Virus record (IMG/VR): IMGVR_UViG_3300030098_006240
Coordinates: 1 to 35,954 of that record
Reading direction: 5' to 3' (one strand)
DNA: 35,954 bases
Origin: a virus
The notes beneath the pieces are model-generated. The model saw nothing but the letters and a program-made list of their open reading frames with translations, made no database searches and was not told the DNA's origin. A program made the position numbers and the translations under genes. This document shows, one piece after another, positions 1 to 8,108 of this stretch (its first letter is position 1; every line of letters starts with the position of its first letter).

Positions 1-2918
1 TCGTTAAGGAAATCAATATCGTATACCTTGTTGAAACCGCGACGTGCCTCTGCGACTGCCTTATCGCCACGCTTAGCAGCAGCCTTAGCAAAAACGGTTT
101 CAAATTTTACGACCTCTTTGTAGCGAAACTCCGCAGCGGTTTTGGTTTTGGGGGAAAACCGTTTTTTGTCGTAGGTAAACCTTTCCGCCAACAATTTCCA
201 AACAGGGTGGTCTGTTCCTAGTCTTTGCGATTCTGGCGTTGCTGTTCGAGGCGTCAGGCTACCTTCCCGACGTTCGCCCTTTTTGTATTCGGCCCCTACA
301 GCTGTTGCAAAGCTTTCGTAAAACTCAGGCTTACTTTCAAACAGCTGCAAAATGGCATCTACATTGGGCGGTCGTAGTTTTTTTCTTTTTGCAGTTTCTG
401 CCTTAGCTTTCTTAGTAAGCTGGCCTTTGCGTCGGCCGCGCAATTTTGCCATTTCGCCGCTGTTAAAAAACCGCTCGATTGCTTCAGCCATAAAAGATTC
501 GTCAGTCTTTTGCCCTGGCTGAAGATCGGTTCCCCCACTGTGAACAATCTTTCTGTAATTTTGCTGGTTTGTGGCTCGTATGGAAAGCAACTGGTCAATT
601 TTTTGTACAGCAACAACCATTGCCTGTTCGGCTTCTTTGCTTGCCAATCCTTCCAGTTGAAAAATGCGTTTTCTGCCTTGCCAGACTTGACGATCTTTTA
701 TCCGGTCAACTTCGCCAAGGGGAACATCTTCCATCAAAGCCTTGACAAGCCTGGGCGAAGCGTACTTTGGCTTGGCTTGCTCGAAGACACTTTGCATAAG
801 CCGGTTGATGCCCGGTTTTCTTTTGCTCCCAAACAAAGACTTGAAGTATTGCTTTGGGTTTTCGCCTAGATCCGAAAAAACAGCATCAGCAACGTCTTGT
901 TCGGTGTATTCCCCACCCTTTTGCTCAGGGACATCCAGCACAAAGTAAAGCTCTTCGGCAGGGGCTGCGGGTTCAACTTCGGGCTCAGCAACAGGCTCAG
1001 CAACAGGCTCAGCTTCGGGCTCAGCTTCGGGCTCAGCAACAGGCTCAGCTACGGGCTCAGCTATGGGTTCGACTACTGGCTCGACTACTGGCTCGACTAC
1101 TGGCTCCTCAGTTATCGGAGCATCAGCTGCTTCCTCAAACGGCAGAGCCTCAGGATCTGGGAACAAGCCTTCACCAGGCGGAGGATCGCCCGTGACGGGC
1201 GCTGGCTCAGCTGGGGCCGCAGGGCCTTCTTCCAGCGTCGGGGCCTGAGAGGGCTCCTGAGGCTCTCCTGTGTCAAACAGCTGCCCTTGGTCTGGCTCAG
1301 GGGCCGCTTCTGGCTCAATAAACGTGGTTTGGCCAGATGGGTCCTCAAATATCTCCTGAACCGGCTTGATGCCAGCCTTCGATTGGACGTATTCCCTGAT
1401 CTTGTTTTGAGCAGTCTCAAATTCTGCTACTGCGCCCGTTGCGGCGGCCAAGCTGCCACCGACGCCAATTCCGCCGACAGCAGAAAGCGCAACCTCACCC
1501 TGCGTAAAGCTTTGCTTGTCAAGGAACGCAAGGAAAGCGTCCAGACGCTCGCCTTCGGGAATTGAGGGGTCGCTGGCAATACTAATTGCGTTCTCGGCCA
1601 AAGCCTGGGTGGCTTCCGTGCCGCCCTCTGCGACAGCGGCCTGAATGACACCTGCAACATATCGCTTGAGAGCCTTGTCTCCACCGGCCTTGTCGAACAG
1701 CTTGCGGCCCACAGACGCGATCTGCTTCGCACCAAAGTATTCCAAGAGACCAGATGACGCGCCGTAGTACAGCCCGACATTAAAGGCACTGGATTTGGCA
1801 AGCTCGTGCGCCTCTTCTTCAGAAACGCCTTGATCGACCAGGCTGTTGTATGTTTCGTTGTAATGAGCAGATGAAGCCGCCCCCGCCTCCAAAGACGTGG
1901 CCGCACCAATGGCACCTACCGGTCCCAAGAACAGATTGGACAGCAGCACAGTGACTACAGACGAAGCGCCTTGCCCAAACACTCGCGCAAATGTTTGCGG
2001 GGTAAGGTCTTCGCGCGAAAGCGAACGCAAAGTAGTCAGTGCAGGCCGAAACTCCGGGACGTTTTGAAGTTCCTGTGCAGCCTGCCCAATAGCAATCAAA
2101 AGATCGCCTTCAACCCTAGCGTCACGTTTGCCCTCAACCGGCAAAGCGGCAATGTCAAAGAATCGACCAATGTCTTCATTGCTTTGCAGCAGCCCAGCAT
2201 CCTTAAGGGCGCTGTATTGCATAGCAACTGTCAGAGGGTCAAGTTGCCCGCCAGCTTGAAAAGTCAGCTTAGCGGTCTCAAAAATGTCACTTGCGGTCTG
2301 GGCAACAGGCTCAAGAAAACGCAGCGATTTGATGCTGCGCAAAGCAGAAAACAGCCCAGTTGTCACTTGGAACGGCGCAGCAGTGACGCCTGCGCCAAAT
2401 CCACGGCCACTTTCAAAATTGTCTTCTTTAAGCGCGGCTTGCATCTTGACCCGAACCGCAGCTGCAATTTCTGGAGCGACCTGGATCTCTCCCGCTTGAA
2501 TTGCGCTGTGCAGCCCATCAAGAGATCCAAGCTCCTCTCCACTAAAATCTGCCAGATTTTTGGTCAGGAATGCAAACTCATCAGGTAGCGGAACCTGCTG
2601 GATGTTTTGCGCTACGTTTTCAACTGCAAGGGCACTGGTGTCGCCTGCAAGCGGCGGGGCCAAATCCCCGTACCCTTGCGTGTAATCCGGCATTGGCGCT
2701 TGAGGCTCAGGCTCAGGCTCAATGCCAAAAAGCTTGTCAATGTCGCGCAAGGAAACGACGCCAGCAACCTGCTCAGGAGTTTGCGTTGTAGTTGTTGGGG
2801 TAGGAGCAGGCTGCGAAAGGCCAAAAAGCTCCTCAAACTTTTCAACGTCAAAAATGTCTGGGCGATCCTTGCTCTGCAAGGTGTTTGCGTCAAATCCTGG
2901 CTGATTAAAAGTAGTCAT
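1..2918 (-). CDS. Giant candidate internal virion protein (C-terminus outside window)
   Basis: The reading frame is open from an ATG at 2918 to the left edge, giving at least 972 residues with no stop. The N-terminal half is acidic and proline-rich. Around residues 315-350 there is a Gly/Ala-rich hydrophobic stretch, and near 420-440 an A-E-G-G-T-E-A-T-Q segment. I associate this combination with large ejection or internal virion proteins and polyvalent proteins of marine phages. A second Gly/Ala-rich stretch lies around 474-498. Residues about 607-650 are a tetrapeptide repeat (E-P-V/A/E-V/A), and the region after it is Lys/Arg-rich. The start lies 7 bases after the stop of the 1015-aa gene, so the two are co-transcribed. 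The function is inferred from size, composition and position at the end of the virion module. No catalytic motif was recognised. Confidence 0.75.
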   Translation of the reverse strand, partial: MTTFNQPGFDANTLQSKDRPDIFDVEKFEELFGLSQPAPTPTTTTQTPEQVAGVVSLRDIDKLFGIEPEPEPQAPMPDYTQGYGDLAPPLAGDTSALAVENVAQNIQQVPLPDEFAFLTKNLADFSGEELGSLDGLHSAIQAGEIQVAPEIAAAVRVKMQAALKEDNFESGRGFGAGVTAAPFQVTTGLFSALRSIKSLRFLEPVAQTASDIFETAKLTFQAGGQLDPLTVAMQYSALKDAGLLQSNEDIGRFFDIAALPVEGKRDARVEGDLLIAIGQAAQELQNVPEFRPALTTLRSLSREDLTPQTFARVFGQGASSVVTVLLSNLFLGPVGAIGAATSLEAGAASSAHYNETYNSLVDQGVSEEEAHELAKSSAFNVGLYYGASSGLLEYFGAKQIASVGRKLFDKAGGDKALKRYVAGVIQAAVAEGGTEATQALAENAISIASDPSIPEGERLDAFLAFLDKQSFTQGEVALSAVGGIGVGGSLAAATGAVAEFETAQNKIREYVQSKAGIKPVQEIFEDPSGQTTFIEPEAAPEPDQGQLFDTGEPQEPSQAPTLEEGPAAPAEPAPVTGDPPPGEGLFPDPEALPFEEAADAPITEEPVVEPVVEPVVEPIAEPVAEPVAEPEAEPEAEPVAEPVAEPEVEPAAPAEELYFVLDVPEQKGGEYTEQDVADAVFSDLGENPKQYFKSLFGSKRKPGINRLMQSVFEQAKPKYASPRLVKALMEDVPLGEVDRIKDRQVWQGRKRIFQLEGLASKEAEQAMVVAVQKIDQLLSIRATNQQNYRKIVHSGGTDLQPGQKTDESFMAEAIERFFNSGEMAKLRGRRKGQLTKKAKAETAKRKKLRPPNVDAILQLFESKPEFYESFATAVGAEYKKGERREGSLTPRTATPESQRLGTDHPVWKLLAERFTYDKKRFSPKTKTAAEFRYKEVVKFETVFAKAAAKRGDKAVAEARRGFNKVYDIDFLN
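970..1101. repeat. Tandem 12-bp repeat, about 11 units, coding
   Basis: Eleven consecutive 12-bp units of the type ggctcagcaaca, with variants ending in cttcg, tacg, tatg and ggctcgactact, lie in frame inside the giant - strand gene. Each encodes a tetrapeptide E-P-X-X where X is V, A, I or E. This is a low-complexity acidic/proline linker, probably extended and prone to unit gain or loss by slippage. Confidence 0.9.
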
Positions 2919-2925
2919 GTATTAG

Positions 2926-5900
2926 TTATCCGCTAATGCGAAGACTTTCAAGATCGCTTTGCATTTGCTGATTAGGGGCTGCGTTATTCTTTTTCAGCAG
3001 TTCTTCATACTCGTCAATGATTGCCGAGTACGGAATGTTTTCAGCAGTTGGGTTATCTGCTCGGTATTTGTTGATAATGCTTTGCACCAGTTTTTGGTGG
3101 AAAGCGTAATCGAGTTCTTCAGGAAGCTCATTTGCAGGCGCTGCTCGCCTAGCCTTCGTAGGTGATTCTTCGCCTTGAGTTGGCAGGCCACTAAATTCGC
3201 TAGCAACGCCTTCCATTGCTTCGGTTTGCGTACCAAAGATTCCTGTGCGCAATTCGGACAAGAGAGCATTAGTCGCTTGCTCGTTCTCTTCACCCCAAGA
3301 AAACTGCCGAAAAAGCCCACTTTGTTCCACAATTGTTCTTGGCGGGTTTTCTATGATGTCATAAGCAAGAGTCACATCAGCGTTAGTTGGTGTGATTGTT
3401 ACTGTTTCATCATCATTGTTCTTGTAAGTTATTGGGCGCCCAAAGAAATTTTGTACTCGTGACCGCACCGCTGTATCAATTCGCAGTTGACGCGTGGCAT
3501 CAGTGCCACGTGGGCGGGCTTGGGCTTCAGCCTGCTGTTCGGCAATGTTGCGCTGCGCCTGATGCATCATCATCTGGTATTCAATGCCAGGGACCTGCAA
3601 GGCGTATTGGGCATCTTCTGCTGCCACAATTGCTTGCGCAGCGGGGCTTTGGGCAATGGAAAACATGAGTTCGGCGTAAACGGACTCTGCGCCTTCGACG
3701 GCAAGCTTGTAATCTTTGGCATCAAGACTGACGCCAGAGCGGTCTGTAGACCTGCGCGCGTTTTCAATTTCCATTTCAGCATCGCGCGCTTCTGCAACCA
3801 GCGGGTGATTTGCAAGCAGAGGATTGCCCAAAATCATCCGCATTTTTGTTGCGTCAGCACTAGAAAGGCCAGAGTACCAATGGTCAGCCTGTTCCTGACG
3901 AGACATGCTCTTCAGAAGCGGGTGGGCATCGTACGCAGTTGCGCGCACAAGTGGTTCCTTGGACCTGTAGTTTGTTAGCGCTTCCTTGCGCTTGAGAGCT
4001 TCCTTGCGTTTTTCACGTGACTCTGTTTGCTTGACAGCGCGTTGGCGATCGCGCTCCGGGCGCCCTTGAATGTTTTTCCATTGGCGCTTTGCGCTTCTTT
4101 CGTTGCGATCAAGCCAATCTTGATACGGCAGGGTATCCAGTCCCATAGCGTCGTTTGCAAGCTTGTGCCCTTCGTAACGGCTGTACAAAAGGCGATCTGG
4201 CCCATTAAAACGCGCCCACAAACCAAAAGGCATACCGTCAGCTGGCTTGTCAGATTCGTACATGTAGCGCAATTCGCGCTTCAACCCAGAAGCCTCTTCG
4301 GGAGTAAAGCGCTCCCAAGCACTGACAGTAGCCGCTTCAGCCCCGGCGCCCCCATTGAAGCCAGAATTGACGTTTATCCTGGGCGGAATAAGCACGTTTC
4401 TGATTTCAGGGTCAGAAATTATTCGCGCAAGCTCACGCTTGACTGCCGGGCTGGTAGTAGGGCTGTTGTAAATGTCACTAAAACTGACGTTTCCAGTGGC
4501 AATCTCTTCTACCAGATTGCTCATGCCCTCACGGCCTTCACCTTCTCCATAAACAAGGTCAAGGGTTGTTTCTACCAAAGCCTCGCGGTCCCTTTGCTGC
4601 GCAACCTTGGCAGCGTCAACTGCGCGTTCCAGCTTTTGCTCAGGCGTAAGCTCTGGGTCTTGGTCAATTTCAGCCAAACGCAAAGCCACCTGCTCGCGCA
4701 CGTGATCATCCATCTCTTTGCTAAGCCGACGCAATTCATTTTCCATGGCTTGCGTTTCGCGAACCATGTACGAGTCAGATGGGCCTGTGTAGTTGATCGC
4801 GTCGTAGCCATAAAACTCTGGTTGCGGCGCTTCGCCCCCAGGGTCAACGTCAAATTCAGGCCGTGGCTCCAAACGATTACGAAAACCAAACTCGTTTAGG
4901 GTCGGGTCGTTGACCAGATCTTGAAAATTGCCCCCATATTGCGCATCAGGTTCGTAGGGCTGCTGCGCTGTTTGCTGCGAAGGCGGTACAATCGTACCGC
5001 TCCCTGAAGGGGGTACTGGAGCGCCACCCATAAGCAAAGGGTTTTGTGCGGCCATGTTTGCAGCAGGGTTTCCTGGCATTCCGCCACCTGTGGAAATTTG
5101 CTGCTGATTGTTGCTGGCACTAGGCTGGCCTCCTCCTGCGGGAATTTGCTGCTGATTGTTGCTGGCACTAGGCTGAACGCCGCTTGTGCTTTGTGCCTGT
5201 TGAACGTCGCCAGGAACCGGCGCTGTTCCAGCCAGCATTGGAGCAGCTGCACGGGCAACACTGCCAGCTGGACCCATACCAACCGAGCCCATGCCTACAC
5301 TGCTAGTGCCTAAAGAGCCCGCGTCGCCGCGAAGCTGATTTTCGAATTGCGTAGCTTGATTCGCAGCAACCAACGTCCCATCGTACCGCTGCCTCTTTTT
5401 TTGCTCGCGAATTTCGTAAGCATCACGCGGTTCTGGATCGTTGCGGCCATAAGGATTCTTGGGTTTATTTGTCTTTGCCATTGTTTTAGCCCCCGGAGCC
5501 GTGGCTCCCGCCCTCGCCGCCTGCCGAGCAGCCATGCGAGCATTACGACCAGCTACTCGTGCAGCTTGAAAGTCAGAACCTGCTCCAGCAAAAAACTCCA
5601 GGTTATCGCGTCCACGAGCGGCATCGGCCGCCCGCAGGATCAAATCTTGATAGAAATCTTCTAGTTCACGGGTTTTTTTTTCGTCCCTGTGAACGTCACC
5701 ATATGCATCCGTTATATGGGCCAGATTGGCCTCATATGCTTTTTTCCCCCCCATTCGCATGATCGCTTCGTCTTTTAGTCTGTTGTAATAATCAACATGT
5801 GAACTTGGCTGCCACACCTCCCCTGAGCCATACCCCTTATCAGCTAACCATTCTTCTCTTTCTTTAAACCACTGATTAAATATCTCAGCTCGCCTATCGT

Positions 5901-5973
5901 TGTGAAAGATACGAGTGTCCCAGGCGCCCGGCACTGCTGTATCAGAGTGTATTTGTCCGCGTAAATTTGCCAT
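2926..5973 (-). CDS. 1015-aa candidate virion/internal protein with proline-glutamine-rich linker
   Basis: An ATG at 5973 opens 1015 codons. The first 180 residues are charged and alpha-helical in character. Residues about 200-345 are a low-complexity Gly/Pro/Gln/Ala/Ser linker that includes a duplicated 16-residue unit with S-A-S-N-N-Q-Q-Q. The remainder is charged and rich in Arg, Glu and Ala, consistent with long helices. I see no enzyme signature. It lies between a tail-type protein and another giant virion-type protein, with 2 and 7 bases to its neighbours, so an internal or structural virion role is likely. The linker also contains the 16-bp palindrome at 4984-4999, read here as S-G-T-I-V-P. 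Confidence 0.8.
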   Translation of the reverse strand: MANLRGQIHSDTAVPGAWDTRIFHNDRRAEIFNQWFKEREEWLADKGYGSGEVWQPSSHVDYYNRLKDEAIMRMGGKKAYEANLAHITDAYGDVHRDEKKTRELEDFYQDLILRAADAARGRDNLEFFAGAGSDFQAARVAGRNARMAARQAARAGATAPGAKTMAKTNKPKNPYGRNDPEPRDAYEIREQKKRQRYDGTLVAANQATQFENQLRGDAGSLGTSSVGMGSVGMGPAGSVARAAAPMLAGTAPVPGDVQQAQSTSGVQPSASNNQQQIPAGGGQPSASNNQQQISTGGGMPGNPAANMAAQNPLLMGGAPVPPSGSGTIVPPSQQTAQQPYEPDAQYGGNFQDLVNDPTLNEFGFRNRLEPRPEFDVDPGGEAPQPEFYGYDAINYTGPSDSYMVRETQAMENELRRLSKEMDDHVREQVALRLAEIDQDPELTPEQKLERAVDAAKVAQQRDREALVETTLDLVYGEGEGREGMSNLVEEIATGNVSFSDIYNSPTTSPAVKRELARIISDPEIRNVLIPPRINVNSGFNGGAGAEAATVSAWERFTPEEASGLKRELRYMYESDKPADGMPFGLWARFNGPDRLLYSRYEGHKLANDAMGLDTLPYQDWLDRNERSAKRQWKNIQGRPERDRQRAVKQTESREKRKEALKRKEALTNYRSKEPLVRATAYDAHPLLKSMSRQEQADHWYSGLSSADATKMRMILGNPLLANHPLVAEARDAEMEIENARRSTDRSGVSLDAKDYKLAVEGAESVYAELMFSIAQSPAAQAIVAAEDAQYALQVPGIEYQMMMHQAQRNIAEQQAEAQARPRGTDATRQLRIDTAVRSRVQNFFGRPITYKNNDDETVTITPTNADVTLAYDIIENPPRTIVEQSGLFRQFSWGEENEQATNALLSELRTGIFGTQTEAMEGVASEFSGLPTQGEESPTKARRAAPANELPEELDYAFHQKLVQSIINKYRADNPTAENIPYSAIIDEYEELLKKNNAAPNQQMQSDLESLRISG
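4984..4999. repeat. 16-bp palindrome, copy 1 (cggtacaatcgtaccg)
   Basis: This is the reverse complement of the 16-mer cggtacgattgtaccg found at 19469-19484 and 30346-30361. The arms CGGTAC and GTACCG flank a 4-base centre. Here it lies inside the 1015-aa gene. Exact recurrence in unrelated reading frames suggests a DNA-level role. Confidence 0.8.
5095..5175. repeat. Duplicated 33-bp segment (48-bp period)
   Basis: A 33-bp stretch at 5095-5127 recurs without change at 5143-5175. Together with the less conserved bases between them this is a 48-bp, 16-codon tandem duplication inside the linker of the 1015-aa protein. The protein unit is S-A-S-N-N-Q-Q-Q-I followed by a Gly-rich turn. It looks like recent slippage or unequal recombination in a disordered linker. 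Confidence 0.9.
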
Positions 5974-5975
5974 TG

Positions 5976-7400
5976 CTATCCAATCAAGCTATCGGCAATA
6001 GCTGAGCCGCCAGAAGTGGGGAGGTTGTAGTTCATTGACCCGGTGCTGAAAAACCGGTCAAAGTAAAATTGCCACTTGTTAGCTGGCGGCGATGCGCTGT
6101 GGGCATACGTAATAGTGAATGTGTCGTTGGTCCTGAAGTCAGTGTTGCCACGAACAAGAATGCAACCGGGACCACCTGGGTACAGCTGGACGCGCTCTGC
6201 CAAGACCAACTCATCAATTACAATTGTTTTCCCGTTGGGAACCGCTGTGGTGCAGTCGATTGCAAACCTTGCATCCGTAGGGATTTCAGTGTCACTCATG
6301 TCCCATGGTTGCGTAACATGGGTCCAGCTTGTGCCAACGCTTGTCAAATCCAAGGTTTTGGTTCCGCTGGTAGCCGTGCCTGCTTGGTTTTGAATTTCAA
6401 ACTTCAGAGCCCCGCCGCCGACTGTTCCGCTGCCCGCAGCCAAACGCACACGGCAACTAAGAATGTAATTGCCATTAGCCACAACACGCCCGCGAGTTCC
6501 CGTAGGGTCATTGAGGTTTTGGTAGATCCGGTGTTGCCAGCCACTAGAGTCTCCAATGATCGAAAGATTGCCTGAGCTTTCTGTGTTCCAGATGTACGCA
6601 GAAGTCGTGTTTTTCTGCTGCGGCTGCGTTCCTCCAGCATACGTTGCGCTGCCAATTTGCGTGTTTGTCCAGTTGGATGGCGTCCCAGTCGATTCCCACA
6701 ATTGGAAATCGCTGTTGCGCAGTATATTGACACCTGGCACATAGTGACGCTGCGTGGCGGCCCCAAGGTCCTTGGCGCATGTCACTTTGATGTTTCGATT
6801 CACTCCGCTCCCAAGGGGCCAGTCTGCGTCAAACGGGGGGACGAATTCATCGCCGCGTACGTTAAACTCTTCATTCCCTAGCTGCCTGTCGCTAGATTCA
6901 TCAGCTACACATTCAAAATTGAGAACTTCGCCTTTGATTGTTTGATAAAGCGTTGCTGAAGACATGATGTTCTTAGGCAGGTTGCTGTTAACAATCAGGG
7001 TGCCCGTGCCCGTGTTTGAGCCACCGGCTGCCACTGTGCCTGACGTAGAATAGTTAACAGCTTCGACGTAATAGCTGCCAATCATGTCCTGGATCAAGTG
7101 CCAAAGGGCGTCTTGAACATTTGTACTTTCTATAGACAGCCCAGCGTTGACTGTTTCAATCAAGATATTGCGCGCAATGTTTTGCAACTGCCTAAAACTA
7201 GCGTTCAGCGGGGCATCAAACGTCTTGTATTGAGCAGGCAAATTGCCCAACATATACATGTCAGTGTTGGTAAATTCGTCCAGCACATCTTCAATTTCTG
7301 CTCGGACGTTGCTTTGATACGACTCCATAAGTTCATGGACGTAAAACAACTTTCCAAGCCTTGTAAACAATCCGTTCGTGCCAGTGTAGGTTATCGCCAC
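5976..7400 (-). CDS. Virion/tail protein with C-terminal carbohydrate-binding-like jelly-roll domain
   Basis: A GTG start at 7400, with a GGAG ribosome-binding site about 8 bases upstream, opens 474 codons. Residues 1-120 are helical and may be an attachment or oligomerisation part. Residues about 224-400 have the pattern of a carbohydrate-binding or galactose-binding beta-sandwich: V-N-I-L-R-N-S-D-F-Q-L-W, then P-S-N-W, followed by alternating beta strands and a D-E-L-V-L strand. In tail proteins such modules usually bind cell-surface glycans. It follows the cysteine-rich block by a few bases and precedes the giant genes. A host-contacting tail or fibre-associated role is inferred; the domain assignment rests on sequence pattern only. 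Confidence 0.75.
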   Translation of the reverse strand: MAITYTGTNGLFTRLGKLFYVHELMESYQSNVRAEIEDVLDEFTNTDMYMLGNLPAQYKTFDAPLNASFRQLQNIARNILIETVNAGLSIESTNVQDALWHLIQDMIGSYYVEAVNYSTSGTVAAGGSNTGTGTLIVNSNLPKNIMSSATLYQTIKGEVLNFECVADESSDRQLGNEEFNVRGDEFVPPFDADWPLGSGVNRNIKVTCAKDLGAATQRHYVPGVNILRNSDFQLWESTGTPSNWTNTQIGSATYAGGTQPQQKNTTSAYIWNTESSGNLSIIGDSSGWQHRIYQNLNDPTGTRGRVVANGNYILSCRVRLAAGSGTVGGGALKFEIQNQAGTATSGTKTLDLTSVGTSWTHVTQPWDMSDTEIPTDARFAIDCTTAVPNGKTIVIDELVLAERVQLYPGGPGCILVRGNTDFRTNDTFTITYAHSASPPANKWQFYFDRFFSTGSMNYNLPTSGGSAIADSLIG

Positions 7401-7414
7401 AAGAATGCTCCGAA

Positions 7415-7720
7415 TTACCCACCCAGCATTGTCAAAGTCAACCGGCCTGCAACACCCGCAACTGCCTCAAATCGGTGAGTGCGAGGCAGTTCGACGCGGA
7501 AGTCCTGGTTGAAAATCACTGTGCTGTTTTGTGGTACTGTCTGGTGAAACAAAAGGTGATCTGTAAGAGTCGAGCTAGCATTAAGTAACGGCACAGCGTA
7601 CAGATGCACTGTAGTGTCTGTTCCAGAATGATTCACAACCACTATTGTTGCGCCAGCACCGGCAAATTCAATCGGCTTGCGGACTGTTGTCAGTGGTGTC
7701 TGGCTCGCTAATCTCGGCAT
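7415..7720 (-). CDS. Small beta-rich hypothetical virion protein (101 aa)
   Basis: The 101-residue product is mostly short hydrophobic beta-strand segments (T-I-V-V-V-N-H-S-G, V-H-L-Y-A-V-P, S-T-V-I-F-N), with no charged helices. This is typical of small decoration or tail-associated phage proteins. Its ATG at 7720 lies 53 bases inside the 3' end of the preceding 146-aa gene in another frame, with only a weak Shine-Dalgarno. The overlap is long, but no later ATG exists in the frame. I do not recognise a named family. Confidence 0.65.
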   Translation of the reverse strand: MPRLASQTPLTTVRKPIEFAGAGATIVVVNHSGTDTTVHLYAVPLLNASSTLTDHLLFHQTVPQNSTVIFNQDFRVELPRTHRFEAVAGVAGRLTLTMLGG

Positions 7721-8108
7721 CGTCTTGCTCAGATTTCTGCTTGTAAGGGAAAGCCTTGTTCAACATAGCTTGACGCTTCTTGCAACCGCCGCAAGGTTTG
7801 ATGCCCACGGCATTGGTCATCTTCGCAATAGTGTCGCCTAGCCCACGTGATTTATCGGTGGTTTCTTCGTTTGGCTTGCTATTCTCAGGAATACTTTCAA
7901 GCGGCCATTCGTCATTGACACACGACATGAGCGCTTGTGTGTATACATGCACGTCCACAGAACTAAATACACGCTTTCCATCTTTCAAGGTCACAGGCAC
8001 GCGCTTTTCGCAAGCCAAACAATCCCCGGCCTTAGGCGTTCCGTCGTGCAAGCCCAAAGAGCAGTTTTCCTTATCGGACAAGAAGATGCATGTTTCTGGG
8101 TTGCTCAT
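7668..8108 (-). CDS. Cysteine-motif phage protein (146 aa), possible metal binding
   Basis: The N-terminal half has spaced cysteines (residues about 7, 16, 30, 33 and 62). The C-terminal part contains I-K-P-C-G-G-C-K-K-R-Q followed by L-N-K-A-F-P, a C-x2-C-K-K-R motif that I know recurs in small proteins of tail modules in many marine phages. The tail end is acidic. The ATG at 8108 overlaps the TGA of the 755-aa gene (ATGA), so translation is probably coupled to that very cysteine-rich product. The pattern suggests metal binding or disulfide formation. The biochemical function is unknown. Confidence 0.75.
   Translation of the reverse strand: MSNPETCIFLSDKENCSLGLHDGTPKAGDCLACEKRVPVTLKDGKRVFSSVDVHVYTQALMSCVNDEWPLESIPENSKPNEETTDKSRGLGDTIAKMTNAVGIKPCGGCKKRQAMLNKAFPYKQKSEQDDAEISEPDTTDNSPQAD

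Noticed and set aside
970-1101. Possible CRISPR array
   Set aside because: The units are 12-bp tandem coding repeats with no spacers; no CRISPR array was found in the window.
4027-4899. + strand frame of 290 codons opposite the 1015-aa gene
   Set aside because: Antisense to a long coding frame with tightly spaced neighbours; no ribosome-binding site or recognisable motifs.
5095-5175. Direct repeat considered as an attachment site or CRISPR pair
   Set aside because: It is an in-frame duplication inside a low-complexity linker and has no integrase nearby.
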